A stretch of DNA of 64,000 nucleotides from Lanius collurio (lineage: Eukaryota > Chordata > Aves > Passeriformes > Laniidae): the NCBI GenBank assembly GCA_020086605.1, contig JACBWW010000068.1, forward strand, positions 324,137 to 388,136, in the 5' to 3' direction. Below, piece by piece: positions 23,801 to 36,857 of this stretch (its first letter is position 1; the number at the start of each line of letters is the position of its first letter). A model generated the notes under the pieces. The model was not told the origin of the DNA. It did not search any database and saw nothing but the letters and a program-made list of their open reading frames with translations. The position numbers were made by a program, and so were the translations under genes.

Positions 23801-26800
23801 AAAAAAACACCAAAAAGGGATGATTGGATGATTTATGTCACAAATTCCACTCCAAAAGTAACAGGACTCCATCCACCCCTGATCAAACATTACTTAAATG
23901 AAAAACTGATAAATGTACTTTTAACACCTCTCATAGCTGTTAAGGGATTACAAATGTAGATTTTTGCTGACACTGCTCCTCAGAAATTAGAGCTTCTCCT
24001 TCAGGAAAATTCACTTTCTCTTTTGCTGGACAGCACAGATAAGCTCTGACCACAAGCACAGTTGCCAAATCAGAAAAACTATTCTGTTACTTAACTACAC
24101 ATTAATTTCCATTAATTTCCACAATTAAGGAATCCAAGGTATTAAAGTGAGTTGCAGAACACCACAGCCTAATCACACCTGTGATTTCTAAGACCAAATT
24201 TTTGTGTATATCAAATTTCTGCCTCTTCTCTGAACCAACCTGGCAAAAAGACAATCAAATCAATATTTGAATTAGCCATAAAAGAAGAAACAAATATCCA
24301 TGTGGTGAATCCATTTATATTCACCTAAGAAATTATCCTGGAGAACTTTTTATCCTCCTCTCAACCAGACAAGGTTCTGAAGAAGTTGGCAAGCTCTAAA
24401 TTAAAGTTTATGCTGGGTTAATTAATAAGAGACACCCAAGAGCTGACAAACCCTGATTAAAAAGCCCCAAACTCTGAAAGTGCCGAAAAACAACACACAT
24501 ACAAAATACTGATAAATTTATTTACAAAATACAAAATAAAAACCTGAGCTCAAGTGGTTGTGTTGCCCTCAACCAAGCAGGACTGCAGCAAGTTTTGTCC
24601 CACAAAACAAAACCTTCACTGCTGGAAGAGTCCTGGAAGTCACAGGAAGGAAGATTTTTAGAAGAAGCATCAACTTTTTCATTCTAAGGTAAATTCTTAT
24701 TTAGGCTAAAATGAGAAAAGCCAAGACAGGGATTTAGTGAGGCTCTGGAATGGCTCCCAGGTAAAGGAACAGAACCCAACACTCTCCAAAGCACGGAATT
24801 TCTAAGGACACAAACCTATTTTAGATGTCAAAAGAACCCTAAAGATGCTGCAGGATGCCCTTATTAAACCAACTGGATTCCCTTCCACCCCTGAAGCAAA
24901 AACCCCATGAAGGAGCAGCAATATTGGACCCTCTCTTAATTCAGAATGCAGCCAATTCCTCCTCCATTTATTTCTCTGCTACAGGATTTGCTGGTTTGGA
25001 CCCACACATGCAAATGAAAGCACAGAGGGCAAGTCAGAGATAACAGGATGTTCTATTGGAAATTTTTCACTGTTCTGAGGAATATTTTGCTGTAGAATAT
25101 TTCTTTTCCTTACTCCTCCCAGTTCAACTTGGAATGGGGAGGGACCTTGTGAACAGAAAACAAGGATTGGGACATGAAACTGCTATTTCCCTTGTGTGCA
25201 AAAAATGCTCTCCTGCTCCCCATTTTTGTGAAGCAGGTGAATCTCCAGAAAAAAAGGGAAAACAAACCCCACACAACCAAACCAGTGCTAAAAAACCCCT
25301 CAAAATCCTCCCAAAAAACAAACTGCAAATGATACTCGAGACTTTCTTTGCACCAACTGCATTCATTGAGCAAATTCCATCCAATTCCTCACTTTTAGTC
25401 ACCCAAAACACTTTCAGGATCAGTGCTGATGTAACTGTTCCCACAACAGGATGAAAGCTCTTTAAAGTTCTGCAAACATTGATATTAAAACCTGCCTCAG
25501 GCTCACTGCCCATAATTTGCCATAAATTTACACAACAAACAGTAGCAGTGTGGGTGGAAAGTCCTGGTGATGCTGGAAATATTTCATCATTAATATCTTC
25601 AACACAAATAACAACACTCAGGTCTAATTGTGCTGTAAAAACTGCTTGTTTTCCATTTAAAACAGTCAACTTAAAGAGTTTCTTCTTCAATAGTGCTAAA
25701 AAATAATAAATTCTCCTCAACTCAGCCTTGAAGCAGGATCATTTTGGGGAGATTAGCTATCCAAAACAAATAATCATTGCATATTTATTCATGAGGAGGT
25801 GGCACAAAATTCATGTTCCTAATGAACTCCTGAGAGCAGTGAGGAACAGTAAAAACTCATTGGTGGCTCTTGTCTACACGAGGATTTTATTACAAAGTGG
25901 ATTAGGGCAGGGGATTTTAAAGCACAGTAATTCTTCTGTACTAGAAATATCAACTGTATGGCCTGGCCTAATTATTTGAAGTGGATTAAACCAAACCACA
26001 TAAAAGCAACTGTTGCCAAACAATACCACTGTTCACAGGCAAGAGTGTGGAGCAGCAATTCCAGGCTTCCCTGCACTCATGTGACTGATGGCACATGTGC
26101 AAGGAGCGTGGCTTCATCAAGGATAATTCCTCTTTCTAGTGTGGCTCTGTATCAGTTCTGCAATCCTAAATCAAGGCTCAGCAGGTATGGATTTGGTTCG
26201 AGGCATTAAAACACAAAGTTGTTACCCAGGAGTTGGTGGTGCCATTTATGAGCTGTCTCCAAAGCTTTCATTTCCTCATGGGAGTGTATTTTCTCCTGCT
26301 TGCCCACAGAAGACTTCATTAAATTACCCTGAGAGTGAGAAAATCCATGCTTTGTCTCATTCTTTCCCATATTTTTAAACTGGGCTTACACATTGGAGGG
26401 AAGTGTAAGTAAAGTGTTACTACAAATCCACACAGTGCTCACAACACAACTCCTGCTGAGTATTTTCCTTCCCTGTTTTCCCAAGAGCAAGATTATGCTT
26501 TTAAAACTGTTTATAACAGAGACACCAGTTCCCAAACCCCTTATATGAGATAAATACAAAATGATAATCCTCCTCACTGCTTCAATACTTGCTTAAACCC
26601 CACCAGCTCATGCTGTGCTCCTCTAAAAGCAGCCAAACTGAACCCTGAGCAGATGAGAAATCAGAACCAGCCCAGCAAGAACAGTGCAGGCAAAGAAGAG
26701 GGACAGAGGAGTAGTGAGTGTCAAGCATCTCAATGGAAACCACAAAAATCGAGTTTACCCCAAATTCTATAAGGTTTAAGGCGTGATAACAATAAAAAAC

Positions 26801-28595
26801 CAGCACAGATGCACATCCTAGAGGTGGTTACCACTTCTAAACCCCATTGCTGAAGCTCTGGAAGATCCCAGCAAAACCTTACAGGTGCCACTTACAGATT
26901 AAAGAGTTGCACATTACCTGCAGCTCCTCATCAGGATAAACAGACTTTTTATGGCCTTTCCTCCACTATTGAGGAGTCAGAAATTAGTGACAAGCCTTTA
27001 ACATGTCTGGCTAATGATGACATCACTGCCTGTCTCCCTTTGTTCAGCCTTCTCTCTATTTTTTATTACAGACCCTGTGGATCACAAACCTCAGTAACTG
27101 CTTCATCTCTGTGGGAAGAGTTAAAATCCAAAACTGCAGCAGCCATTTCTGCTCCATAATTAATCTTTCCCGTGACACAGCAGTTAAACAAATGTGGTTC
27201 ATAAATTTTCATTGCTAACAAGTGCAGGATGATTTAAACTGGGAGCTGCTGAAATGCAGTCCACAGGTCCTGAGCTAAACCAGAGAGGAGCCAAAGCAGC
27301 ACCCAGGGTTGACTTCTCACTGACCAAGGGACATCCTGCCCAGTATGGAAACTGGGGGAACCAACTGGGGGCCACCCATCAGTGCTGGGCACCACCAGTG
27401 GGTCTGTCCTGGCTTTTATTCCTCTCTCTCTTTCCGTTTTCTCTTTTCATTACCATAATTATAGCATTTTATTTCAGTAATTAAATTGTTCCTGTCTCAA
27501 CACACAGGTTTTTGTCCTTTTTTCTCATTCTTCTCCCCATCCCAGAAGGGCTGGGTACATGTAAGGGAGCAGCTGTGTGGCACTGGGTTGCTGGCTGAGG
27601 TTAAGCTCATTTCTTTAAGCACTGCTAAGTTGAAAAGGATTTGTTTTAAACAATTCAAGATTTGGACATACACTGAGACACTCCAGCATTACTTAGCCCT
27701 GCAGTGAGTGCCCACGGGGAGAAGAGGATCCTTCACATTTCAAAGCATTAAATTCCTAAACTCTGGTAATATTCCTGCACTCCTGGTCATGACTGGAAGA
27801 TTGGAAACTGCAGAATTCTGTTTTAGACAAAGTGAGTGGGGAGACAGAAACAGCACCACTGAACCTCACTGAAAGCTCAAGCCTAACTGCTAAATTCAAG
27901 ATCAAAACTGACTTCCAAACTAACTTCTTTTAACCCAGAGTGAAGTCCTAAAGCTGGCACAGAAAGGCACAAGCACAGGGACTGCTCTGCTCATTTCCTC
28001 CTCTCAGCAGCTCCTCACACTGCAGCACTTTGGGGGGTGATACAACAGCAGGGCAAGCTGGAGACAGCACAAGTTAGGAGCTGCAGTGGCATAAATCTAA
28101 TTAAGTCTAAGTGGTAAGACTAAAGGAATGTAAATTAGAACCAGATAGACATCAGCTCCCTCACATGCAAGTTGCACTGAATCAGACTTCCTCTGGATTC
28201 AAACTGCAGGCTTAGGCAACAGTTAACCAAAAAGAATGCATTTAAGCTCAAGAAAATTAAAAATACATATTCAAAATATACTTTTTAAAATGGAGCCGAA
28301 AGAAATCCCCCCCCCAAGCCAAAACCATGGTTGAAATTATTTCCTCAAGGAGCTCCACTGCTGTTCATTCCCCCAGGAAGAGTCAGAAACTGGGGCAAAG
28401 CAGCCAAATCATCCCTCTGCAGTGGCACCACTGAACACTTGGGACTTCTCCAGCAGCAGAGTGAACATGCAAGAACAGCAAAGCCAACCTTCATTACAAA
28501 GCAGATTTACAGCAGTAAACCAATTATTTTATTCAACATTCAAGGCAAAGAGTTTTCAAAACTATATATGGAACAAAGGCCAAAAGAAGAAAAGC
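20805..28595. other. No gene seen; unique DNA
   Basis: About 7.8 kb with no recognisable exon or interspersed repeat. A poly(A) run of 27 bases lies at 23781-23807, and small simple repeats such as a doubled cattaatttc near 24101 are present. Short open frames are at chance level. Confidence 0.55.
23781..23807. repeat. Poly(A) run
   Basis: Twenty-seven consecutive adenines bounded by AAAAAC and CACCAAAAAG. No retroposed gene body was recognised upstream. Confidence 0.85.
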
Positions 28596-28872
28596 TGCAT
28601 TCATCTTAAAAGGTGATTTTATGCTCAGAAGCTACTCCCAAACACAGCTTGAAATCCAAAATACCATTTTACTGTCCAGCACCTCCTGAGGTTGATACCC
28701 AAGGGGCACACTTTGCTCAGAAAGCACCAAGGACATTCATTTCTGAGCATGCAGGGGACAATCTGATCTGTGAGGTGGCACTGAAGCGTGGCAGAACTGA
28801 AAATATTATTCTAATATTAGTTAGCCCACCTGAAACTCTTCCCCTGAATGGTAAGAGCAAAAATATTACCCA
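28596..28872 (+). repeat. Direct repeat copy 1 of an LTR-like pair
   Basis: From TGCATTCATC to ATTACCCA this 277-base segment is matched at 29606-29921 with only a handful of substitutions. Copy 1 lacks about 40 bases found in copy 2, having only 'cgtgg' at that point. The shared segment starts with TG and can be taken to end with CA. Flanking bases are AAAGC before copy 1 and AAAGT after copy 2, nearly a 5-base target duplication. This looks like two short LTRs around a 733-base insert, but no gag, pol or primer-binding site was recognised, so a simple local duplication is equally possible. Confidence 0.75.
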
Positions 28873-29605
28873 AAAAATGGGCAACTTGAGCTTCTGACTG
28901 TGTTACAATCCTGTGAGTCCCTTTGGCTGAAGGGAAAGGCAAATGAAGAGCTCCTCACTAATGACAACAGAGTCATCAGCTGAAATCTTGGCAGCCTCTG
29001 GGGCCCACCCAGCTGGTCTTAAATGAGAGCACATCTAACCAAAATTACCAGGGAGCCCCAGTTCCCAAACTGGCCTCAGTTTGGCAGCAGCTCCACCACA
29101 ATTTTGGTGTCCTAGCAATGCAAATGGAACTGGGAAAAGAGAGGAGCCTTCCCATGACTTTATTTCAGAATAACTGCAAGGATTCTCTGCTGCCCCCTGA
29201 CCAATTTAAATGCAATGTTGGGTTTGCACCAGGCCAAGACAAACCCTGAAGGGTTTTCTACACCTCTACACCACCCTGAAGACAGTTTTCTACACATCTT
29301 GGACTCAGTAAAATTCCAAACTGGATCAAAGCAGCCTCCAGGCTGATCCACAGAGCAAACATAAAGCAGATGGAGCCAACAAGGCAGGGAACTTACGTTT
29401 CTCATCATCAGCATGTACCAGAGATGCTGCTCTGGACAGAACATCCAAGGGAGTCTCCATTCTTCTCTGGATCCTGCAAAATTCAGAAGCAAGGTTTCAG
29501 AAACTTCCAGCTCTGGGTGCTGTGGCAGCTGTTCAGAGCACACCCCCAAAGGTTTACAGAAGGAAGAAGTGATGCACAGCAGGAGCATGGCAGCAAAAAA
29601 AATCT
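28873..29605. other. Segment between the direct repeats, no gene recognised
   Basis: These 733 bases separate the two ~300-bp repeats. If the pair are LTRs this would be the internal region of a non-autonomous element. Just before copy 2 is a purine-rich run (about gcagcaaaaaaaa), where a polypurine tract would be expected. I see no retroviral protein resemblance in any frame. Confidence 0.4.
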
Positions 29606-29921
29606 TGCATTCATCTTAAAAGGTGATTTTATGCTCAGAAGCTACTCCCAAACACAGCTTGAAATCCAAAATACCATTTTTCTGTCCAGCACCTCCTGAG
29701 GTTGATACCCAAAGGGCACACACTGCTCAGAAAGCACCAAGGACATTCATTACTGAGCATGCAGGGGACAATCTGATCTGTGAGGTGGCACTGAAGCCAC
29801 CTGAATAGGAGCCTCCTATATTCTGCTGAATATTTTCAGCAGAACTGAAAATATTATTCTAACATGAGTTAGCCCACCTGAAACTCTTCCCCTGAATGGT
29901 AAGAGCAAAAATATTACCCCA
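29606..29921 (+). repeat. Direct repeat copy 2 of an LTR-like pair, with extra 40-base segment
   Basis: This is the second copy of the 28596-28872 repeat, with high identity outside one indel. The extra segment (about 29796-29839) contains two inverted structures: AGGAG-C-CTCCT and the hairpin CTGCTGAA/TTCAGCAG at 29823-29842. Either copy 2 gained this piece or copy 1 lost it. Confidence 0.75.
29823..29842. repeat. 8-bp hairpin, TATT loop
   Basis: CTGCTGAA (29823-29830) and TTCAGCAG (29835-29842) are exact reverse complements around TATT. It lies in the segment found only in copy 2 of the direct repeat, so it may mark the indel mechanism (palindrome-mediated deletion in copy 1). Confidence 0.6.
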
Positions 29922-32078
29922 AAAGTTTCTGCTGCTCTTTTCATGTGTCACCAGCACAGGGCTCCTTACGGGGGTCACTGCTGAAAAAAAGGGGACTTTG
30001 GGCTTTGCCACCTGCCCCAAAGAAAGCACCAAAGCCCAGGGCTGGAGCTGGAACCCTGCCCACACACCATGTAAAAGGGTTCTCCCCTCCCTGTTGGAGT
30101 GGCTGTGCCTCCCACCCCAATAACCAGCCCCTGGAGAGCCAAAGGTGCAGGGACACTGCTCTGGACTGCTTTAGATCCTCAGGATCCCATCAAATTCCCC
30201 TCCATACTCCCTCCTATGCCCAAAGTAGAATCATCCACATTTTATAGTTTTATTAAGATTTTTTTTTCACTAATAAACACATAGTTGAACTCTGGCAATG
30301 TGTATGTACAACCACACACAGAACTGTATTTTTTTCAATCATAATCACACTTCAGTAGCTGTTTTTTCCCCTGGGTTTTGTCCCTTACAGCCCATAATTC
30401 CCATCCATGAAGAATTAACCCCACCACATTAAAAATGCCTATTCCAGCACTACAGACTCCCCTAACACCAATGATTGTGTTGCAGCTTCTCCAAATTTCA
30501 CATAAAAGGCTTCAAGACTGAAAAAAAAGTCCCAATATGAAATTCCAAGCATATGAAAGGGAAAGGAAGGAAAAGAATAACATGTTGTCGAGATGTTTTT
30601 GTTATAAGGCCAACAACTTATATGTATTTCCAAATAAAAAGGCAACAACACAGGCAGATCTGTTAAGGAAAAAAAAAATGGAGAAAGAGGAAAAAACCCA
30701 GAACAATTATTGGTTTTGTTGAGGTTTTTCCACAAAAAACTTTGCAAAAACTTCCCCCATAAGAACTGTTTACTGTAACTTACTTTACAGTATGATCTTA
30801 AAAAAAAAAAATAAAAGCAAAGGTAGTGGCAGCTCCAGAAATCTCAAACACATGTCCAACATGTACACTGACTTAACAACAAGCACATGTTTGGGAAGCA
30901 ATTTCCTTGCCTTTGCACTAAAACAATAAACCTTGCTATCCTCACTCCCTAAATAAGTCAGGCTTTCAACTAATCAAAGAATTTAAAACATAAGAGAAAG
31001 GATTTTAAAGCATTTGTAAGTTGAAACAATGTCTTTTTTAAGCTTAAAGCGTGTGTTTTTGAGTTTAAATAATGAAATCCAGTAAGATTTCCATAGAGCT
31101 GTGCAGGAAGAAGAGACAAACTCGAACTAACCAAGTGTATTGAGGATTAAAACAAGCTTCTCCCTCCCTGCCAGAATCAGCTTTTGCTCAGGAAGAATAT
31201 TTTTAATAAACTTATCAAGTCAATTAACTCTTTCATTTAAAGAAAGTACCTTCGGGCAAGAGGGTTTAGAAAATAAGATTTTAGCTTATTTTACTCAGTT
31301 TGTCTTTGTTCTTTATTCCTTTCCCACCTGGCCACATTTCCCTCCAAGCCAAAGCAGAGATTGGTCAGGAGGTGTTCCCTGAAAAGCCTTCAGCACCACC
31401 CCACTCGGGTCCCTCAGCCCTTGATGCTTTATTCCTTCCATATTTTCCTTTTCTGGGAGTTTAAAAGAGCAGACTGTCCATCAGTGACCCCCTCACACCA
31501 ATTCAGTTGGAAAATAATTCAGGTTTGTCTGACCAGGGGATGCAGCCACAGCAGACTGAGGTCACTCAGGATTCAGGGATAACTTTGTGTCATACAAATA
31601 TTTTTAGTCAACTCTTGAGGAAAAAAAAACCAGCTCTTGCTAAAAAACAATGCAAAGGATAGTAAAATGTCTCATTAAAAACAAATTCTCCTTTTTCTTT
31701 CAGCTTTCCAGTAATTTTTAAATAATGGGAGCAGCCCATGCCCAATCCCTTTCCCGTGCTCCCAGTAAGAGAATTAACTGGTGACAGAAATCCACGCTGG
31801 GAGAAGGAAACAGGAACCAAGTCTTAATTCTGCTCAGGAAATTAGACACTTTAAAAACAACTTGACTGAAAGTGGCCTCAATTGAGCTTTGCAGTTTTGG
31901 GTATCATTGAAGTTCATATCATGACAAAGCTGCTGAGGTGTTCCCTCAAGAGCAAGGCCTTGTGAAGGATGCTCTGTTCATTCAAAACCTGCAAATCCCA
32001 CAGTGAAATACCAGATATTCTGGGCCTTTTTAAGCAGATTTTAAAAAAATTACCTGCAAGGAGCTGTGCACTGCCAGA

Positions 32079-32136
32079 TTATTTTTCAAATAGTGTTAAA
32101 TATCCTTTTATTTTTCAAATAATGTTAAATATCCCT
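32079..32136 (+). repeat. 29-bp tandem duplication
   Basis: ttatttttcaaatagtgtta... (32079-32107) is followed directly by a copy with ~2 differences (32108-32136). Confidence 0.8.
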
Positions 32137-32379
32137 TTATCTCTAAATTAGACTAACAAGTCAGTGGTTACAGTGCAGGAAAGAAGTGAAGGCTGCCCAG
32201 GAGAGTGAGAGAAGAGGGATCCTCTCTTAGCTCCAAGTTTAAAGCCCTAATTTGATCAGGCCAAGGTCAGCAAGTGCTGCAGCTGGGCCAGGGATGCCTT
32301 GAGAAAGCAGCCCAGCCATCCTGGGGGAGTCTCGTTTCACAAAGGAAACACCAGTGCTCTTCCCAGGGCTCCAAGAAAT

Positions 32380-32540
32380 GGAAAAAAAATAAAAATAAAA
32401 ATAAAAAATAAAAAAACCCCAAACAAACAAAAACCAAACAAACAAACAAAAAAAAAAAAAAACACAAAAAAACCCACAAAAAACCCCAAAAAAAACCCAA
32501 AAAAAAACCCCCCAAAAAAAAAAAAACCACCAAAAAAGAA
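32380..32540. repeat. A/C-rich low-complexity tract
   Basis: About 160 bases composed almost only of A with interspersed C runs, grading from (AAAAAT)n through (CAAA)n to A-runs with CC or CCCC. It encodes spurious Phe/Gly- or Lys/Pro-rich frames. Confidence 0.85.
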
Positions 32541-32730
32541 CCAGTTAAAAAGGAGATCCCTGACCAAATCCAGCTATTTCTCAGTGTGACAAAAAACCTG
32601 TCAATGCAGCAGAATCCAACCTTGAATTTCTCTAAGTGTTCCCCACCAAAACCCAACTCTGGGCATGCCCTTGGTGAGGAAAAGCAAGCGAGGGGTGAAA
32701 CACAAGATCCAATGGGACTTCCCCTGCTAC

Positions 32731-32778
32731 ACCTGATTTAAACACCATGATTTAAACACCATGATTTAAACAGCATGG
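32731..32778 (+). repeat. 14-bp tandem repeat, 3 copies
   Basis: The unit atgatttaaacacc recurs three times, the first copy with a ctg start and the last with cagc. This is a small slippage array. Confidence 0.8.
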
Positions 32779-35700
32779 AAACAGTTTCCCGAGTGTACCA
32801 CACTGGTTACAAAGTCTTAACTGTTGGATTTGAGGAGACGTGAGCCAAAAGCACTTTTACAAGCATTCAGGATATTTTTATCTCCTGTAATTTCAAATAT
32901 TAGTTTAATATCTCACTCAGAGCCCTTATTTATCAGTTACTGCTCCCACTCAGCTGTGCTCTGTTCTGGCCTCTCACCTACACAGCAGCAAAGAAAGACT
33001 CTGGAAAACAGTAAAGGCATGAAATGTGAAATCAGAGATGTCTAAAAACTCATCTAAACACGGATCCACCTGTCATTTTTTTATGCAGCACTTGGAGCCC
33101 ACAATAGCCCATCAGTGAAATGAAAACACATTATTTTCCCTCTCCTTTTCACATTTTTTCCAGGTTCCAGAAACACACAGAGCACTCTCAGCTTTGCAAA
33201 TGCCTGCTAATGGGTTTTTTTGAAGGCTGTAGAGAAGAGAAAGCTTTAGAAAATGAACAGTTAAGTGTTTTCAGGGATTTCTAGAGCACCTTCCGAGCAT
33301 CAGGAAGAGCATGCAGGGAAAAACCCTGAGGTTGCTTGTTTGGAATTCAGTCAACAGAGCAACCAGCAGCACTCACTGAGCCTGAACAGAGAGACAATTA
33401 TTTAATCCCTCCAGAGTTAAATTCACAGTGGGGGATGTGAGGAGAGACGTGGGATAAAGAGAAGAGCTTTACATTTGATTTTTAAAAAGGGGGAATAGCA
33501 AAGGGAGAGAAAGGCAAGAGAAACGAAGCTGCTGTTTGGGCAGTGATCTCATGACAGAGTTTCCATGGCTTTGGCCTAGGACAGAGCTCAGCTCAAGGTG
33601 CCAAAAACAAGGGCCAAACTGGGTGGTGAGAACAACAGACACGAGTGCAGGCAAGACAGACAGACAGAATTTGGATCCAGTTTGGATCTGAAATGCCAGA
33701 GGGAAGTGTCAGGCAGGACAATGCCTGGATTTCAGGTGGGGCTGACAGAAGAGCAGCACAGCCCTGCAAACACCTGAGGAACACCAGAAAGAGCTGCTCC
33801 AACCTGCTAAAACACACACCCCCATCTGCCAGGGGGGAAGGCTGAGCCTTCCCAGGATGGACACAAAGCCTGCTCCTTGAATTCCCATCGGGAGAGATCA
33901 CACAGCTGAGCTTGGAGGGAGAAGGATTAATAAATAAAGCCCATTGGAACAATGAAAAAGTGACTCGAGAATGACAAGGCACTCGAGAAAGCATCAAGGC
34001 TGAAGGGTAGATAAGCACAAGTACAGGGAAAACAAGATTATTTGAAAAGTGGGGTCAAATAGGTCAAGAGCAGCTCCCACCTGGGGAGATACAAACAGAG
34101 AACTGCCCAAATTCATCCCCAGAAGTGCCTGAGAGAAACAAACTCTGCTGATTTCAATGGAAAAAAGGGAAACTGAAGAGGAAATGCAGATGCAACTGAG
34201 CAGCACAATCTGTTAGTGTACACAAGGAAGGAAAACAAAGCAGAAGGTTGGTGTAAAACAGATAAACATCGTTTATTTCTAGGAGAGAGCAAAGCATATT
34301 TGCCCCATGAATGAGAATAATGATAAGCACGTTGTAATCAATAATTTTCTCAAAGAGTCACCATAAATTTAAATTTCTTCAGCTATGGTTAGAGCAGAGC
34401 TTCTACTTGAGGATGGAAAAATGCTGTGTTGAGATACTCATGTGAAATGTTAAAAAGTGAAGTGTTAAAAAGGGAAAGTGCTCACTTTAGGGCATGATTA
34501 CCAAGTAGCACTGACCATCCCCTGCACTTACAACTCACAGTCTTGAGTGTAAGTTCAGGCTATTTGGCTAAATACTTTTTGGTTTGGTTTTATTTTTGGG
34601 GTTTTATAATGTATTTATTCACTACTTTGGGGGTTTTTTAAGTCATGCTTGTTATGCATGTGGAAAATGTGTTTGAACAGGCAAACCATCAAACAGAAAA
34701 AACAATTTAACTCATCACACAGAAAATTATAAGCTTAAAGCAGAGCTTTGGTATTTTACCCTATGCTTTTTGTTGTCTTGTTGCATAAAACCCCCTTAAC
34801 AAGGCAACATTTTAAGAAGAAGGCTATTAGTAATGAACTGAACTGAAAGCTAACAAAGCTGAGAAATTTAAGGTGGGAAAATCCAAGCTGACCTTGTCTT
34901 GTGCCTACAAGATCACCCAGAGCATCCTAAACGTTACACAACCTGCTGCAAACACATTATGAAAGGTTTAACCACAGGAAAGAGAACTGAACCAAAGCTC
35001 CCTTTTCCAGCAGAAAACTTTCAGGTGTCTCTGGGAACAACCAGCTCACCACTGCAATGTGGAGATGCTGAGAAGGTTAACAAAGCTCCTCATATGTAAA
35101 TAAAAAACTGATGGCTCCTGATGTGAGCTCTCCATTAACCTGCCTCAAAGGTCTCTGCAAACATTTTCTATCCTATTTTAGCTACCCGGGGTGGCAGCAC
35201 CCCTGGGTGCTCATCAGCTCTGGCCCAGTTTCTGCTCTAGGGTGGGTGTAAAAGCTGATCTTCAACCCCCAGAGCAGTTCCAGAGCAGAGAGGGAACAGC
35301 AGCCTGCAGCAAAACATCCCATCCCTGCTCCCCACAGCGTGCTGGGGATGCTGGAGATTCAGCAGCAGCTGTGCCAGCCCAGTCATTTAAACAAGAAAAT
35401 GCAAATGTGCAGCAGGAAGGCCCAAATTCTACCAAGAGTCTGACGGGTCAGATCTGTTTCTTGTGAATCAAAGCAGTTCTTGTAACTGACCCCAAAAAGC
35501 CTTATAGCCTGATCCCAAATAACAAGATTATAACTGTGTATTGATAAGAAGAAGGGTAGAGAATTTAAGCTAAACATTCCACATTAGAAATCTCCTCACA
35601 AGTTCACAGATATGAGAATACAAATAAAGGCCTTAAAGTCTGGAGAAGAGCGTTTAAAAAGTTTATTAAGTTTATTATTGAGGCAGGGGAGGGATATTGC

Positions 35701-36306
35701 TGCCCAATTTTATAGAGTTTTGGATCCAAGGGCTCTCAGTATCACTGCCTGCAATGAGTTTCACTCAGGTTTCCCAGCTTGCAGTTTGTTTCTCTCTGAG
35801 GAATGCTCTTTAAACAACTCTCTGCTCTAAAGTCACAGAAAATCTAATCAGTGAAATTACCCTGCAGGAGAAATCCCAGAACTCTCAATCAGCCAAGTCC
35901 TCTTTGGTTTAATTTTATTTCTTGTTCCTGATAATCCTGAAGCACCAACATAGCAGAAGGGAAGCGAGCTGGCTTTATGGACTGTCCAACGCCAGTGGAA
36001 ACGGGAGGTAAATTCCCATTGATCCCCTCAGAAAAGGGTGCACTGGTGCCAGCGCGGACAGCTTAACTCAGGGAATTAATTCCTGCTGATCACACCTGGG
36101 GAACACACAGCGAGCCCGACCCCGCACTGCCAAAGCCTAGATTAAAACCCTCCAACGATGTAACACAGAAGATGCAGCACCAAAAGCCTTCCCAGCGCCC
36201 TTGGGACGCGTTCTAGAAGGTTTCACCTCCGCTCCCATCCGGCGCCGGGGATTCTCCCTGCGGGAAGACCGCGCTGGGGGGGAGCCCAACTGCGCTGCGG
36301 GCGGCG

Positions 36307-36390
36307 GGAGCGTCCCGGTGCTGGGGACAGCCCGGCACAGCCGCTCCTGCCGGGGCAGCTCCTCCGGGTGCCGCAGGAGCGTCCCGGTGC
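36307..36390 (+). repeat. GC-rich repeat bordering the assembly gap, 69-bp period
   Basis: ggagcgtcccggtgc occurs at 36307-36321 and again at 36376-36390, four bases before the run of N. A repeated GC-rich unit at the edge suggests the gap hides more copies or a hard-to-sequence structure. Confidence 0.6.
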
Positions 36391-36394
36391 CGGG

Positions 36395-36769
36395 NNNNNN
36401 NNNNNNNNNNNNNNNNNNNNNNNNNNNNNNNNNNNNNNNNNNNNNNNNNNNNNNNNNNNNNNNNNNNNNNNNNNNNNNNNNNNNNNNNNNNNNNNNNNNN
36501 NNNNNNNNNNNNNNNNNNNNNNNNNNNNNNNNNNNNNNNNNNNNNNNNNNNNNNNNNNNNNNNNNNNNNNNNNNNNNNNNNNNNNNNNNNNNNNNNNNNN
36601 NNNNNNNNNNNNNNNNNNNNNNNNNNNNNNNNNNNNNNNNNNNNNNNNNNNNNNNNNNNNNNNNNNNNNNNNNNNNNNNNNNNNNNNNNNNNNNNNNNNN
36701 NNNNNNNNNNNNNNNNNNNNNNNNNNNNNNNNNNNNNNNNNNNNNNNNNNNNNNNNNNNNNNNNNNNNN
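36395..36769. other. Assembly gap (375 N)
   Basis: 375 undetermined bases inside the CpG island. Its real length may differ. It probably hides the transcription start or first exon of whatever this promoter drives. Translations across it are meaningless. Confidence 0.99.
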
Positions 36770-36857
36770 GGAGGCGGCGGTGCGGGCCCGGCAGCGGCGC
36801 GGAGCAGGCGCGGCTCGCCCGGCCCCGCTGGCCCCGGTGGCTGCGCGGGCCCGCCGA

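Larger units (their letters stand above)
29922..36130. other. No gene seen; unique DNA with simple repeats
   Basis: No recognisable exon. Small tandem repeats lie at 32079-32136 and 32731-32778, and a long A/C-rich low-complexity tract at 32380-32540. Open frames across the latter are compositional. Confidence 0.55.

Noticed and set aside
25124..25720. 198-codon minus-strand open frame
   Set aside because: Long for random sequence but AT-rich with no domain, no start or splice context and no resemblance to known proteins; chance in 64 kb remains likely.
28596..29921. A full endogenous retrovirus
   Set aside because: The direct repeats are LTR-like but the 733-base interior shows no gag, pol or env resemblance; kept only as a tentative LTR-like pair.
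32267..32656. Phe/Gly-rich minus-strand frame and Lys/Pro-rich plus-strand frame
   Set aside because: Both are translations of the A/C-rich low-complexity tract.
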